NCBI RefSeq assembly: GCF_030622045.1
Contig: NZ_CP130886.1
Location: forward strand, 4,229,557 to 4,293,556
Length of the DNA: 64,000 bases
Direction: 5' to 3'
Origin: Planctellipticum variicoloris
GTDB taxonomy: Bacteria > Planctomycetota > Planctomycetia > Planctomycetales > Planctomycetaceae
A model generated the notes under the pieces. It ran no database searches. It saw only the letters and a program-made list of their open reading frames with translations, and had not been told where the DNA came from. Shown one piece after another: positions 39,144 through 48,636 of this stretch (its first letter is position 1; each line of letters begins with the position of its first letter). The translations under genes were made by a program, and so were the position numbers.

Positions 39144-40772
39144 ATGCCGACTTTACCACGCCCGAAACAGTTTGGACTGCCGCTCCTGGTGGTGCTCGGC
39201 GTGCTGGGACTGGTGGGCTGGTCCGGACGCCCCCCGAAAACGCTGCCGTTGCCCGAACAGCCGATTGCAGACGATTCGTTTGCCACGTCGCTGGCGGCGG
39301 TCGACCGCGCCCTGACCGACCGCTGGGAACGGGAGGGACTCATTCCCGCCCAACCCGCAGACGATCTGACCGTACTCCGTCGGTTAAGCCTGACCCTGCA
39401 CGGCACCGTCCCGTCGCTGGAAACGATCCGGCAGTTCGAGGCCGACGACCAGCCGCACCGGATTGATCGCTGGACCGGGCGGATGCTGCAGGATCCGCGG
39501 TTTGGCGACTACTTTGCCGAGCGGTTCTCGCGGGTGCTGGCCGGCGCCGAGAACGGGCAGTTCGTCCTGTTCCGCCGGGACCGTTTCAACGCGTGGCTCT
39601 CGAAGCAGTTTCTGGAGAATCGCCCCTGGGATGAGATGACCCGCGAGCTGATCGCCGGCCGAGGTCTCTGGACCGACACCCCCGCCACAAACTTCACCAC
39701 ATCCGCAGCGGACGAAGGAAATCTCGACTCGAACAAGCTCGCCGGACGGACGGTTCGTGCGTTTCTGGGACAGCGGATTGACTGCGCTCAGTGCCACAAC
39801 CACCCCTTCGCCGAGTGGAAGCAGCAGCAGTTCGAGGGACTCGCCGCCTGTTTTTCCTCCGCGCAAGTCACCGTGCGAGGGATTCAGGACAATCCGAACA
39901 AGAAGTTCGAAGTCGAAGACCGGATGACGCTCGCAAAACGAGAAGTTTCCCCCGCGGTCCCGTTTGCGCAGGAGTGGTGGCCGGCAGAAGGAACGTCTCG
40001 GGAACGGCTCGCCGCATGGGTCACGCACCCCGACAACAAACGTTTTGAGCGGGCCATCGCCAATCGCATCTGGGGTCTCGCGCTGGGCCGCCCGTGGATC
40101 AGCCCGGTGGACGACCTGCCGGATCCGCCGGAAACGGCCGAGGAGCAGGACGTCCTCGACATCCTGGGCCGGGACTTCCGGGAGCACGGTTACGATCTGC
40201 ATCGGCTGATCCGCCTGGTGACGGCGTCCCGGACATTCCGACTTTCCTCGTCGCATCCGGCCTGGGATGAAGGCGAAGCAGGCGAGACCCTCGAATCCAA
40301 CTGGGCGGTCTTTCCGCTCTCCCGGCTCCGTCCGGAACAGATGATCGGCTCGATGCTCCAGGCCTCCGCGATTAAGACGACCGACCAGAACTCGCACCTG
40401 TTCCTGAGAATCATTCGATATGCCCGCGAACGGGATTTCGTCCGCGACTACGGCGACCTGGGAGACGAAGAGCTCAAGGAACGGTCCGGGACCGTCCCGC
40501 AGGCGCTGCTGCGGATGAACGGGGAATTCTCGAAGGAAATGAGCGAACTCAGCCCGGTAAGCGCCTCCGGACGAATTGCCGTGATGGCGCCGACCGACGA
40601 AGCGGCCATCGAAATCAGTTTCCTGACCTGCCTGACCCGGCGACCAACAGCCGAAGAACGCGATCACTTCTTATCGCAACTGGCGCCCCTTCAGGGCGAT
40701 GCCCGCGGACCGGTGATCCAGGATCTCTACTGGACCCTGTTCAACGCGGCCGAGTTCTGCTGGTTGCACTGA
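39144..40772 (+). CDS. DUF1549/DUF1553 domain protein without cytochrome domain (542 aa)
   Basis: The N-terminus has a signal anchor (GLPLLVVLGVLGLVGW). The DUF1549 domain follows (DDLTVLRRLSLTLHGTVPS, AERFSRVLAG) with the diagnostic LGQRIDCAQCHNHPFAEWKQ, which contains a single CxxCH, and DUF1553 occupies the C-terminal half (HPDNKRFERAIANRIWGLAL, FREHGYDLHRLIRLVTASRTF, LRPEQMIGSML). The usual N-terminal planctomycete cytochrome c (PSCyt) domains are missing. These proteins are a planctomycete hallmark and nearly always sit with a DUF1501 gene, as here; their biochemical role is undetermined. Confidence 0.93.
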   Translation: MPTLPRPKQFGLPLLVVLGVLGLVGWSGRPPKTLPLPEQPIADDSFATSLAAVDRALTDRWEREGLIPAQPADDLTVLRRLSLTLHGTVPSLETIRQFEADDQPHRIDRWTGRMLQDPRFGDYFAERFSRVLAGAENGQFVLFRRDRFNAWLSKQFLENRPWDEMTRELIAGRGLWTDTPATNFTTSAADEGNLDSNKLAGRTVRAFLGQRIDCAQCHNHPFAEWKQQQFEGLAACFSSAQVTVRGIQDNPNKKFEVEDRMTLAKREVSPAVPFAQEWWPAEGTSRERLAAWVTHPDNKRFERAIANRIWGLALGRPWISPVDDLPDPPETAEEQDVLDILGRDFREHGYDLHRLIRLVTASRTFRLSSSHPAWDEGEAGETLESNWAVFPLSRLRPEQMIGSMLQASAIKTTDQNSHLFLRIIRYARERDFVRDYGDLGDEELKERSGTVPQALLRMNGEFSKEMSELSPVSASGRIAVMAPTDEAAIEISFLTCLTRRPTAEERDHFLSQLAPLQGDARGPVIQDLYWTLFNAAEFCWLH

Positions 40773-40773
40773 C

Positions 40774-40853
40774 CGTAGGGTCCGCTGTGTGCGGACCGAA
40801 ATTCCCCGAGTTCGATTCATCCCATCGGAATGGTCCTCACAGCGGACCCTACG
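40774..40853. repeat. 80-bp MITE-like element with 16-bp perfect inverted ends
   Basis: CGTAGGGTCCGCTGTG (40774-40789) is matched exactly by its reverse complement at 40838-40853. An inner hairpin GGTCCGC/GCGGACC lies at 40779-40797. The element begins one base after the stop codon of the DUF1549 gene and ends 22 bases before the DUF1501 start, so the co-transcribed pair is separated by it alone. Confidence 0.88.
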
Positions 40854-40875
40854 CAATACCGGGATCGAGACCATC

Positions 40876-42129
40876 ATGAACCTCCATCGACGACATTTTT
40901 TACAATTGGCCGCCGGGCTGGGGCTGTCATTCGCCGTGCCGGGACTCGGCCTGCGGGCGGCGGAACGCCGCGGCGCCGAACGGCAGAAGTCCCTGATCAC
41001 GCTCTGGATGGCCGGCGGGCCGAGCCAGCTCGAAACGTGGGATCCGCATCCCGGAACCGAAATCGGCGGACCGACGGGGGCGATCTCGACAACGTTGCCG
41101 GGCGTGCAGATTGCCGACCTGTATCCGCGGGTCGCGGAACAGATGGCCCACCTGTCCCTGATCCGCTCGCTGGTTTCCAAAGAAGGCGACCACGAACGGG
41201 GCACCTATATGGTTAAGACCGGGTATCGTCCCGATCCGACGCTGATTCACCCCAGCCTGGGAGCGATCGCCGTCCACGAACGACCCGACGACCGAATCGA
41301 GATTCCGCAATACGTCTCGCTGGGGAACTCCGAGTTCCCGTCGCGGGGCGGATTCCTCGGAGATCGCTTCGACCCCTATCGCATCGCCGCGGCGGGGCAG
41401 GACGCCCAGAACCTGAAAAAAAGCGTCGATGAAGAACGGCAGCAACGCCGACTCGCGAACCTGGACGTTGTCGGAAAGTCGTTTGCCCAGGGTCGCAGGC
41501 GGAAAGTCGATGCGACTCTGCATCAGCATACGATCGAAGCCGCCTTGCGGATGATGACCTCGGAACAGCTCGATGCCTTTGATCTGAGCGCCGAACCGGA
41601 AGCGGTCAAACTGGCCTATGGCGACAGCGACTTCGGCCGCGGCTGCCTGGTCGCCCGCCGGTTGGTGGAAACCGGGGTCCGCTCGGTCGAGGTCAATCTG
41701 AACGGATTCGACAGCCACGCCGAGAATTTCCTGGCCCATCGCAACCGGGCGAAGGATCTGGACCCGGCCCTCGCCAGCCTCGTGCAGGAACTGGTTCAGC
41801 GGGATCTCTGGCAATCGACGATTGTGCTGGTGATCGGGGAATTCGGTCGGACGCCGAAGATCAATCCCCTCGACGGACGCGATCACTGGCCCACGGGGTT
41901 TTCCTGCCTGGTGGGGGGGGGCGGATTGAAATCCGGCGTCCTGATCGGCGAAACCGATCCGACCGGTCAGAGAAAGGATCCCAGCGACCCGATCGAAGTT
42001 CCGGCCCTGTACGCCACAATTCTGCAGGCGCTGGGCGTCGACTACGCCAAGGAGTTGCTGACCCCCGTCGGCCGGCCCATGAAACTGTGCGCCGGTAATG
42101 TCATTCCGCGGCTGGCGGCCTCAGGCTGA
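40876..42129 (+). CDS. DUF1501 family protein, Tat-exported (417 aa)
   Basis: The N-terminus HRRHFLQLAAGLGLSFAVPG is a twin-arginine-like signal. The mature part shows KSLITLWMAGGPSQLETWDP, PEVRSVEVNL-type sulfatase-fold segments (TGVRSVEVNLNGFDSHAEN) and TIVLVIGEFGRTPKINPLDGRDHWP, all hallmarks of DUF1501, an alkaline-phosphatase-superfamily fold. The metal-ligand-like residues of the GEFGRTP motif are intact. It pairs with the upstream DUF1549/DUF1553 gene, and the pair is thought to act together outside the cytoplasm, though no activity is established. Confidence 0.93.
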   Translation: MNLHRRHFLQLAAGLGLSFAVPGLGLRAAERRGAERQKSLITLWMAGGPSQLETWDPHPGTEIGGPTGAISTTLPGVQIADLYPRVAEQMAHLSLIRSLVSKEGDHERGTYMVKTGYRPDPTLIHPSLGAIAVHERPDDRIEIPQYVSLGNSEFPSRGGFLGDRFDPYRIAAAGQDAQNLKKSVDEERQQRRLANLDVVGKSFAQGRRRKVDATLHQHTIEAALRMMTSEQLDAFDLSAEPEAVKLAYGDSDFGRGCLVARRLVETGVRSVEVNLNGFDSHAENFLAHRNRAKDLDPALASLVQELVQRDLWQSTIVLVIGEFGRTPKINPLDGRDHWPTGFSCLVGGGGLKSGVLIGETDPTGQRKDPSDPIEVPALYATILQALGVDYAKELLTPVGRPMKLCAGNVIPRLAASG

Positions 42130-42158
42130 AGCATTTCCCGAATCATCGTAAAACTTAA

Positions 42159-42183
42159 CCCCGGAGCCGCAGGCACTCCGGGG
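42159..42183. terminator. Hairpin between convergent genes
   Basis: CCCCGGAG (42159-42166) and CTCCGGGG (42176-42183) form an 8-bp stem between the converging DUF1501 and TPR-like genes. On the minus strand it is followed by TTAAGTTTTACG, on the plus strand by no T-run, so it is more likely to act on the leftward transcript. Confidence 0.5.
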
Positions 42184-42217
42184 TCGGGTGATTCCACTCG
42201 GGAACTCGGCTGATGCG

Positions 42218-42643
42218 TCACTGACTCGACCGACGACCGAACGGATCTTTGCCGGACTGCACTTCAAAAATCGGCAGCACCATTAGCCGGATTTCCAGCG
42301 GCTTCCCGTCTGGACCCAGCGGCGGAGCGGCATCCGCCTCCGCCTGGTCGGCGAGTGCGACTTCCCCTTGTTCGCGGTAGCAGAGGCTCAGGTCCATCAG
42401 CGCCCTCTGGTTGAAGGGGGCGGGGAACAGCTCCGCCGCTTTCCGCAACGGATCGATCGCGTCGGCAAAGTTCGCCTGCGCCTGCAAGGCTTCGCCGCGG
42501 AACAACTGGGCAATCGCCTCCAGCGGTCCCGCGTCTGTTACTGCATCCAGTTCCGCCAGAGCGTACCGGGGCAGATCCAGTTGGAGGTAACCTTCGGCGG
42601 CGGCGAGCCGCCGAACGACTTTATTGGCTTCTTGAGTGTCCAT
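42218..42643 (-). CDS. Small TPR-like protein (141 aa)
   Basis: Helical repeats characteristic of tetratricopeptides are visible: AAAEGYLQLDLPRYALAELD, then AIAQLFRGEALQAQANFADA and LMDLSLCYREQGEVALADQA, each about 34 residues apart. The ATG at 42643 has GGAGG 5 bases upstream; two in-frame upstream ATGs (42655, 42715) do not. There is no signal peptide. It likely mediates protein-protein contact; partners are not suggested by its neighbours. Confidence 0.75.
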   Translation of the reverse strand: MDTQEANKVVRRLAAAEGYLQLDLPRYALAELDAVTDAGPLEAIAQLFRGEALQAQANFADAIDPLRKAAELFPAPFNQRALMDLSLCYREQGEVALADQAEADAAPPLGPDGKPLEIRLMVLPIFEVQSGKDPFGRRSSQ

Positions 42644-43350
42644 CGCGGCCTCCATCTCTGGTGGCACAAGTCCGTCACTGGGGGTCCATCGCAGGGCCAC
42701 GCTTCCCACAATCACCTCTAATGCAAAGAACGTACCAGCCAGACGCCAGGGTCACTGCATCCGCAATTCCCAACGTGAAAAGTGACATTTCCCACCGCAA
42801 AAGGTTCACCTGCACGGGTGACACATCCGCCACAATGGCAGCGACCGATGGAACGGCGACGCCCGATAGAATCCGCAAACCATTTCCCGAAAAACACTTA
42901 TGAAACTCCGATGTCGTTCGCTGGCCAACTTGGCAGTCCCTGGTAGAATTCCCATCGCCGCAGGAAATTCCACGTCCTCTGAAATTCTTGCCAGTTCCCC
43001 GGACAATTCCAGCACAATCAGGTCGGGAATTACACCGCGCAATCGCCACCAATGTGACGGCGCATCGCGACGACTTCAGTCGCCGGACGGCCCTGATCGC
43101 CCCACCCGGTCGAAGCCGTAGTCTTTTACCACGGCCACGATTCCGGGCGATCCCGGAGAGTGAACAGGGCATAGCAAGCGGGGAATCGTCAGAGGAAGTC
43201 TCGCTGGTTTTGCTTTTTTCTGGCGACTCGCGATTCCTCATCCGCTCTTCGCTCAACCCGAAGTCCAGGCTTTGGCAAAGCTGCAGCAGGGTTTCGCCCA
43301 CGTCCCGGCGACGGCAGAATGAGCCTCTGAAACTTCTTCAGGAGCTCGCC
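42644..43350. other. 707-base gap without a supported gene
   Basis: This gap separates the divergent TPR-like and sulfatase genes. It is visibly less GC-rich than its surroundings in places and contains several AATTCC-containing motifs between 42946 and 43031 at irregular spacing. A TTCTGGCGACTCGCGATTCC stretch at about 43214-43233 resembles the opening of the heptad repeats seen elsewhere. Open frames in it lack start signals and recognisable content. No terminator, RNA or operator could be identified with confidence. Confidence 0.5.
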
Positions 43351-44883
43351 ATGACTCTCCGTCGCGCTGTCCTCTCCGCGTCGATTCTGCTCGTCGTCTC
43401 CTTCGTCGGCACGGCCGCCGCGGCGCCGCCCAACGTCCTGCTGCTGTTTACCGACGACCACGCGGCCCACGCCATGAGCTGTTATGGGTCGAAGGTCAAC
43501 AAGACGCCACATCTGGATCGGATTGCTCAGGAGGGAATGCGGTTCGAGCACTGCTATGTGGGAAACTCGCTGTGCGGCCCCAGCCGGGCGACGATCCTCA
43601 CCGGCAAGCACAGTCATAAAAACGGCTTCAAAAAGAACGGCGACCGGTTCGACGGCAGCCAGATGACATTCCCCAAGCTCCTGCAGCAGGCCGGCTACCA
43701 GACGGCGATGATTGGCAAGTGGCACCTGGAGAGCGATCCCACCGGGTTCGACCACTGGGAAGTCCTGGTCGGACAGGGGCCTTACTACAACCCGCCGATG
43801 ATCCGCAACGGCGAGCGGGTCAAACACGAGGGGTACACGACCGAAATTATCGGCGACCTGACGCAGCAATGGCTCGACCGGCGGGATCCCAACAAGCCCT
43901 TCCTGCTGATGACCCAGCACAAGGCGCCTCACCGCGAGTGGCAGCCGGGACCCAGATACTTCGACATGTACAAAGACGAAGAAATCCCCGAGCCGGCCAC
44001 GCTGTTCGACGACTACGGCGGACGGGCCTCCCCCGCCCGGACGCAGACGCTGAGTATTGCCCGCGAAATGAACGACCTCGACCTGAAGCTGGTGCCGCCT
44101 AAGAACCTGACGCCGGAGCAACTGAAACTCTGGCACGCCGCGTACGACGCCGAGAACGAGGCTTTTCACAAAGCGAATCTGCAGGGAAGCGAGCTGGTCC
44201 GCTGGAAATACCAGCGTTACATGAAGGACTACCTGCGCTGCGTCGCCGCGGTCGACGATCAAGTCGGCCGGGTTCTCGACTATCTGGACCGCAACGACCT
44301 CACGAAGAACACCGTCGTGATCTATGCCTCCGACCAGGGATTCTTCCTGGGAGATCACGGCTGGTTCGACAAGCGATTCATGTATGAAGAATGCTACAAG
44401 ACCCCGTTCCTTGTCCGCTGGCCGGGCGTCACGCATCCCGGAACGGTCAACCGGGACCTCGTCTCCAATCTCGACTTTGCCCAGACGATCCTGGACATCG
44501 CAGGGGCGAAGGCCGATCCGGAAATGCAGGGACTGAGTCTTGTCCCGCTGCTGAAGGGGGCAACGCCGAAAGACTGGCGGAAGAGCCTCTACTACCACTA
44601 CTACGAATTCCCCGCAGTCCACAGCGTACAACGGCATTACGGCGTCAAGACAACTCGCTACAAGCTGCTGTATTTCTACCATCTCGGAGAGTGGGAGCTG
44701 TTCGACCTGGAACGCGACCCGCACGAACTCCACAGCGTCTACAACGACCCCGGCTACGCTCAGGTGCAGCAGGAGTTGATCGGGGAACTGCAGCGGCTCC
44801 GCGAGGAGTACCAGGTCCCCGAAGACCCGAAACCGGTCGATCCCCCTCCCGGCGCAGCCAGGAAGAAGAAAAAGGCTGCCTGA
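43351..44883 (+). CDS. Secreted sulfatase, family S1 (510 aa)
   Basis: An N-terminal signal ([20 protein letters not shown]) precedes [20 protein letters not shown], which supplies the paired metal-binding Asp residues. The formylglycine signature CGPSR is at residues 75-79, followed by [13 protein letters not shown], and [20 protein letters not shown] and [20 protein letters not shown] carry other active-site residues. Cys75 is expected to be converted to formylglycine, giving hydrolysis of sulfate esters on polysaccharides. AGGAG lies 6 bases before the ATG. The C-terminus ends in a Lys-rich tail (ARKKKKAA). Planctomycetes use many such enzymes on algal polymers. Confidence 0.94.
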   Translation: MTLRRAVLSASILLVVSFVGTAAAAPPNVLLLFTDDHAAHAMSCYGSKVNKTPHLDRIAQEGMRFEHCYVGNSLCGPSRATILTGKHSHKNGFKKNGDRFDGSQMTFPKLLQQAGYQTAMIGKWHLESDPTGFDHWEVLVGQGPYYNPPMIRNGERVKHEGYTTEIIGDLTQQWLDRRDPNKPFLLMTQHKAPHREWQPGPRYFDMYKDEEIPEPATLFDDYGGRASPARTQTLSIAREMNDLDLKLVPPKNLTPEQLKLWHAAYDAENEAFHKANLQGSELVRWKYQRYMKDYLRCVAAVDDQVGRVLDYLDRNDLTKNTVVIYASDQGFFLGDHGWFDKRFMYEECYKTPFLVRWPGVTHPGTVNRDLVSNLDFAQTILDIAGAKADPEMQGLSLVPLLKGATPKDWRKSLYYHYYEFPAVHSVQRHYGVKTTRYKLLYFYHLGEWELFDLERDPHELHSVYNDPGYAQVQQELIGELQRLREEYQVPEDPKPVDPPPGAARKKKKAA

Positions 44884-44995
44884 CCAAGCTTGCCTGCACC
44901 GGCGAGATTTCCGGCAATTCGGTCGGTCGTATCGTAGACTCTTCCGGTGCCGCGATTTGTCGGCGTAATGTTCCGAACCAGCGATCGGGCTGACA

Positions 44996-46132
44996 GTGAA
45001 GTGGTTCTTCGTTCTCGCGTGCCTCCTGCCGGCCTTCTGGGTCTCTTTCCTGGCCACCTGGGGCATGCGCTGGCTCTCGCCGCGACTGGGACTGATCGAT
45101 AAGCCCGCCGCGCGGAAGGTTCATCGGGTTCCGACGCCGCTGGGGGGCGGCGTCGGCATCATCTGCGGCGTGCTGCTGCCGCTGGCGGCCGTCCAGGTCT
45201 GCCTCTGGCTCTGGAGCGGCAACCCGCCGACATGGATCCCCCTGGAGCTGCGACAGCATCTCCCCGGCGCGATTTCGCGGACCCCGGAATTGTGGGGCGT
45301 CCTGGCCGCGGCGGGAGTCCTGGCGGTCATGGGGCTCTGGGACGATTTCCGCCCCCTCCCCTGGCAGCCGCGGATCGCAGTTCAATTCCTGATGGCGTCG
45401 CTGGTCGTCATGTCCGGCGTCCGTGCGACGCTCTTCATGACTAACCCCTGGATCGGCGGCATTCTCAGCGTTCTGTGGCTGGTCGTGCTGGTCAATTCGT
45501 TCAACTTCCTCGACAACATGGACGGGTTGTCGAGCGGAATCGCTCTCATCGTCAGCGTGATGTTCGCCGCCATGATGCTCCTCAAGCCGGGCGATCCCCG
45601 CTGGCTCGTGGCCGGCTTCTTCCTGGTTCTGGCGGGCGCGCTGCTCGGTTTTCTCTGCCACAACTGGTCGCCGGCGCGGATTTTCATGGGGGACTCGGGA
45701 AGCTATTTCCTGGGATTTACCATCGGCAGCATGACCCTGCAGGGGACGTTCTATACCCCGGAATCGAGCCACGACCACGTCATGCTCGCCCCCCTCTGCG
45801 TCCTGGCGGTCCCCCTCTACGACACGCTGTCGGTGATCTGGATCCGCCTGCGCGAAGGCCGCAGTCCATTTCAGCCCGACAAGAAGCACTTTTCCCACCG
45901 CCTCGTCGCGCTGGGACTCAAACCCGTTCAGGCCGTCCTGACCGTGCACCTGACGACGCTGACGACCGGCATCGGCGGTCTGCTGCTGTATGCCGTTCCG
46001 GACTGGACGTCAGGGGGGCTCGTGCTGGCCAGCGTCGCCTGCATTCTGGCGATCATCGCGATTCTGGAATCGGCTCCGCGTCCCGCCATCGCTCCGCCGC
46101 CCTCCCCGACCAATCCCGGCGCCGCCGACTGA
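44996..46132 (+). CDS. Polyprenyl-phosphate sugar-1-phosphate transferase, WecA/TagO-like (378 aa)
   Basis: The multi-helix GT4 family catalyses transfer of a HexNAc-1-phosphate from UDP to undecaprenyl phosphate on the cytoplasmic membrane face. Motifs present: KPAARKVHRVPTPLGGGVGI, MGLWDDFRPLPWQPR, NSFNFLDNMDGLSSG (catalytic Asp region) and ARIFMGDSGSYFLGF, and the DKKHFSHRL C-terminal cytoplasmic loop marks the WecA-type branch rather than MraY. The start is GTG at 44996. It precedes an O-antigen-ligase-like gene by 51 bases, which fits initiation and completion of the same glycan. Confidence 0.92.
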   Translation: MKWFFVLACLLPAFWVSFLATWGMRWLSPRLGLIDKPAARKVHRVPTPLGGGVGIICGVLLPLAAVQVCLWLWSGNPPTWIPLELRQHLPGAISRTPELWGVLAAAGVLAVMGLWDDFRPLPWQPRIAVQFLMASLVVMSGVRATLFMTNPWIGGILSVLWLVVLVNSFNFLDNMDGLSSGIALIVSVMFAAMMLLKPGDPRWLVAGFFLVLAGALLGFLCHNWSPARIFMGDSGSYFLGFTIGSMTLQGTFYTPESSHDHVMLAPLCVLAVPLYDTLSVIWIRLREGRSPFQPDKKHFSHRLVALGLKPVQAVLTVHLTTLTTGIGGLLLYAVPDWTSGGLVLASVACILAIIAILESAPRPAIAPPPSPTNPGAAD

Positions 46133-46183
46133 ACGAGCACTTCGCCGCATCCTGCAACGACACACTCGCGATTCCGGAACTGC

Positions 46184-48448
46184 ATGCCCTCACCAGCCGC
46201 CACTCTCGGCCCCGCCACGGATCGGCCTCAGGCCTGGCTGCAAGGCATGGTCGTTGCGCTGCTGACGGCGGGTTGCTTCCTGCCCACGGAGGGAGCAGCT
46301 CAAGGGGATACGCTCTGGCTGGCGTGCCTCTGGATGTCTGCGGCTTCCATTGCCGGATTCCTCGCACGAAATTCGTCGCCCCTCCCGACGTGGCGACTCG
46401 TCGACACCGGCGTCGCGCTGTTCGTCGGCGGCCATATCCTGTCGGGTTGCCTGGCGCTCGCCAGCGGACCCGACCGCTACACGGCGTCGATCCTGCTCGT
46501 CGAATGGATCGGTCTGGCCGCCGCCTGGTTCGCCTTGCGAACAGCCTTCTGCGGCGCTGGCCTTCCCGATCAGATCCTCTCGATCGGCCTCCTGATCGCC
46601 GTCACGCTCAGCCTCTACGGAGTCTGGCAGTATGCAGTGCTGTATCCGTCCCTGGCGGCCGAATACGGCCCCAAAATGGAACTGGTCCGGACACTCGGAG
46701 CGGACTCACCCGAGGCCGCACGGGCCGTCCAGGAGCTCCATGCGGCGGGCGTCCATGTCGAAGGCTCCGCGCTGATCCTGTTCGAAAAACGGCTGCGCGA
46801 CAGCCGGGAGCCGTTCGGTCTATTTGCTCTCGCCAACACGTTTGGCGGATTTCTCGCCGTCTGGACGCTCGTCGGTCTCGGGCTCTGGCGTCAGATCGGG
46901 TCGGCCATATGGTGGAAGCAGCTTACTCTCCTGCTGCTCATCACGCTGATCGCCGATTGCTTGTGGCTGACCAACAGCCGGACCGCATGGGCGGGACTCG
47001 CGGTCGGTCTGACCGGCATGCTGGCCGGTAGCCTGCAACGTCGACCGGCGTTTGGTTGGTTGACGCGGGCCTGGGCCATCGGCGTCGGCGCGGCGGCCGT
47101 CGGCGTCGTCTTGTATGGAATCCTCGGCGACTGGCAGAACACGTCCCTTCCCGGCCCGCTGAAGTCGCTGGTCTACCGCTTTCAGTATTGGCGGGGAACC
47201 TGGAACTTCCTGCAGGACGACTGGCTGCCGGGGTCCGGGCTGGGCCAGTTTCGCAGCCACTACGTCGCACACAAGCTCCCGGAAGCGAGCGAAGACATCG
47301 CTGACCCCCACAATCTGTGGCTCGACGCCTGGTCCAACGGCGGACTGCTGGCTCTGATCGGGCTCGCCGTGTTCTTCCTGGCAGCGGTCCGCCCGATCTG
47401 GAACCGTGCGGCCGTCGAGGACGAATCCCAGCCGCCATCAATCAGTCCCACCTGGAATCCCCTCCTCGTCGGCGGCGCCGCCGCGGGCATGACGCTGGCA
47501 TTCCTTGGTCCGTTTCTGCTGCTGTCGGAATGGAACGACGCGCCGCTGGTGCTCCTGTTCGTCTGGGCGTCCCTGATGGGTGCGAGTTCTGTAGCGGGAC
47601 TTGTTCCGATTGCCGTGCCACTGGGCGCTTTGCGATTTCTGGCGGCGCTGGCGACGGTCACACTGGGATTCCACCTCGTCGGCGCTGGCGGAATCGGGCT
47701 GCCGACGGTCGTCCAATCCCTGTTCCTGCTCGCCGTCGCCACGCTCCCCCTGACGCAAAGCACTGCATCCAGTGAAATTGCGATCTGGCGACAGCGGGCC
47801 ATCGGCAGCGGTTTCGTCCTCGGCACATTGTTCGCGATCGGGTTCGTCGCGATTCCGGTCCAGCTCGCCCGGATTCATCTGGATGCCGGCGACAGAAGTG
47901 TCAGTAAGGACCGACGCGACTTTGCAGGGCGGGCCTACCGTGAAGCGGCGGCGACGGCGCCCCTGTGGGTCGAACCGTGGCTGAGGATCGCCACCCTCGA
48001 AGAACGGGCCTGGAAAGCTGCAGACCGTCGTGACGAGGCCCGCTTCGACGCAGCGGTGGACGCCATTGAGGCCGCGTGGCGCAGAAATCCCGGCAGCCAC
48101 CTGATCGCTCAGCAGGCATCCCGGTTGTGGACCGAGCGCGCCGAAGTCACTGGCGCAGCAGGAGATCGCGAACAGGCCGTCGCATGGGCTCAAAAAGCCG
48201 TCTCGGCCAGCCCGACGAGCGCCCTGCTGCAGGCGGAACTGGCCATTTCGCTATCGGCGGCGGATCGCGAGTCCGCTGCCGGCGACACCGCCCGGAGGGC
48301 GCTCGTCCAGCAGCAAATCAACGAAAGCCAGGGACACGTGGATCGATATCTGTCGCCAGAACTGCTGGATCGGCTGTCAAAGCTGAGTGCCCGTCGGGAA
48401 GGGGTGGAATCGCCTCCCGAACAGGGCGGAACTTCGCCTCAGCCGTAA
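46184..48448 (+). CDS. O-antigen ligase/polymerase-like membrane protein with C-terminal TPR (754 aa)
   Basis: The first two thirds contain about eleven hydrophobic helices, with a large outer loop carrying RTAWAGLAVGL and GSGLGQFRSHYVAHKLPEAS, and DPHNLWLDAWSNGGLLALIG, the pattern of the O-antigen ligase/Wzy_C family. The catalytic-type His in DPHN is present. Residues about 600-740 form helical repeats (AYREAAATAPLWVEPWLRIA, ASRLWTERAEVTGAAGDREQ). It probably polymerises or attaches lipid-linked glycan on the outer side of the cytoplasmic membrane, working with the transferase gene just upstream. Confidence 0.85.
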   Translation: MPSPAATLGPATDRPQAWLQGMVVALLTAGCFLPTEGAAQGDTLWLACLWMSAASIAGFLARNSSPLPTWRLVDTGVALFVGGHILSGCLALASGPDRYTASILLVEWIGLAAAWFALRTAFCGAGLPDQILSIGLLIAVTLSLYGVWQYAVLYPSLAAEYGPKMELVRTLGADSPEAARAVQELHAAGVHVEGSALILFEKRLRDSREPFGLFALANTFGGFLAVWTLVGLGLWRQIGSAIWWKQLTLLLLITLIADCLWLTNSRTAWAGLAVGLTGMLAGSLQRRPAFGWLTRAWAIGVGAAAVGVVLYGILGDWQNTSLPGPLKSLVYRFQYWRGTWNFLQDDWLPGSGLGQFRSHYVAHKLPEASEDIADPHNLWLDAWSNGGLLALIGLAVFFLAAVRPIWNRAAVEDESQPPSISPTWNPLLVGGAAAGMTLAFLGPFLLLSEWNDAPLVLLFVWASLMGASSVAGLVPIAVPLGALRFLAALATVTLGFHLVGAGGIGLPTVVQSLFLLAVATLPLTQSTASSEIAIWRQRAIGSGFVLGTLFAIGFVAIPVQLARIHLDAGDRSVSKDRRDFAGRAYREAAATAPLWVEPWLRIATLEERAWKAADRRDEARFDAAVDAIEAAWRRNPGSHLIAQQASRLWTERAEVTGAAGDREQAVAWAQKAVSASPTSALLQAELAISLSAADRESAAGDTARRALVQQQINESQGHVDRYLSPELLDRLSKLSARREGVESPPEQGGTSPQP

Positions 48449-48636
48449 ACTTCCAGCACCTCGGCCGAAATTCACGTAAAGAGGTGACGGCCGGTTGTTG
48501 CAGCCGTCCCGATTCGCCCTAAAATGAAGTCTCATCAGCAAATGCGAAATTCCGCGTCAGGTTCTGCAGGCAAACTGCAACGGCCTGAGCCCTGACCTCG
48601 TTTCTTCGTTTTCTTTCCTCACGTTTCGGTAGTGAC

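Noticed and set aside
42946-43031. Cluster of AATTCC-like motifs
   Set aside because: Spacing (about 19, 17, 22 and 23 bases) is irregular and the motif short; it could be chance in a less GC-rich patch.
42675-43301. 208-codon minus-strand frame in the 707-base gap
   Set aside because: No ribosome-binding site, erratic composition, and it overlaps the TPR-like gene start region; considered non-coding.
43189-45066. 625-codon minus-strand frame opposite the sulfatase
   Set aside because: The sulfatase signature CGPSR and metal residues are on the plus strand; the minus frame is a shadow.
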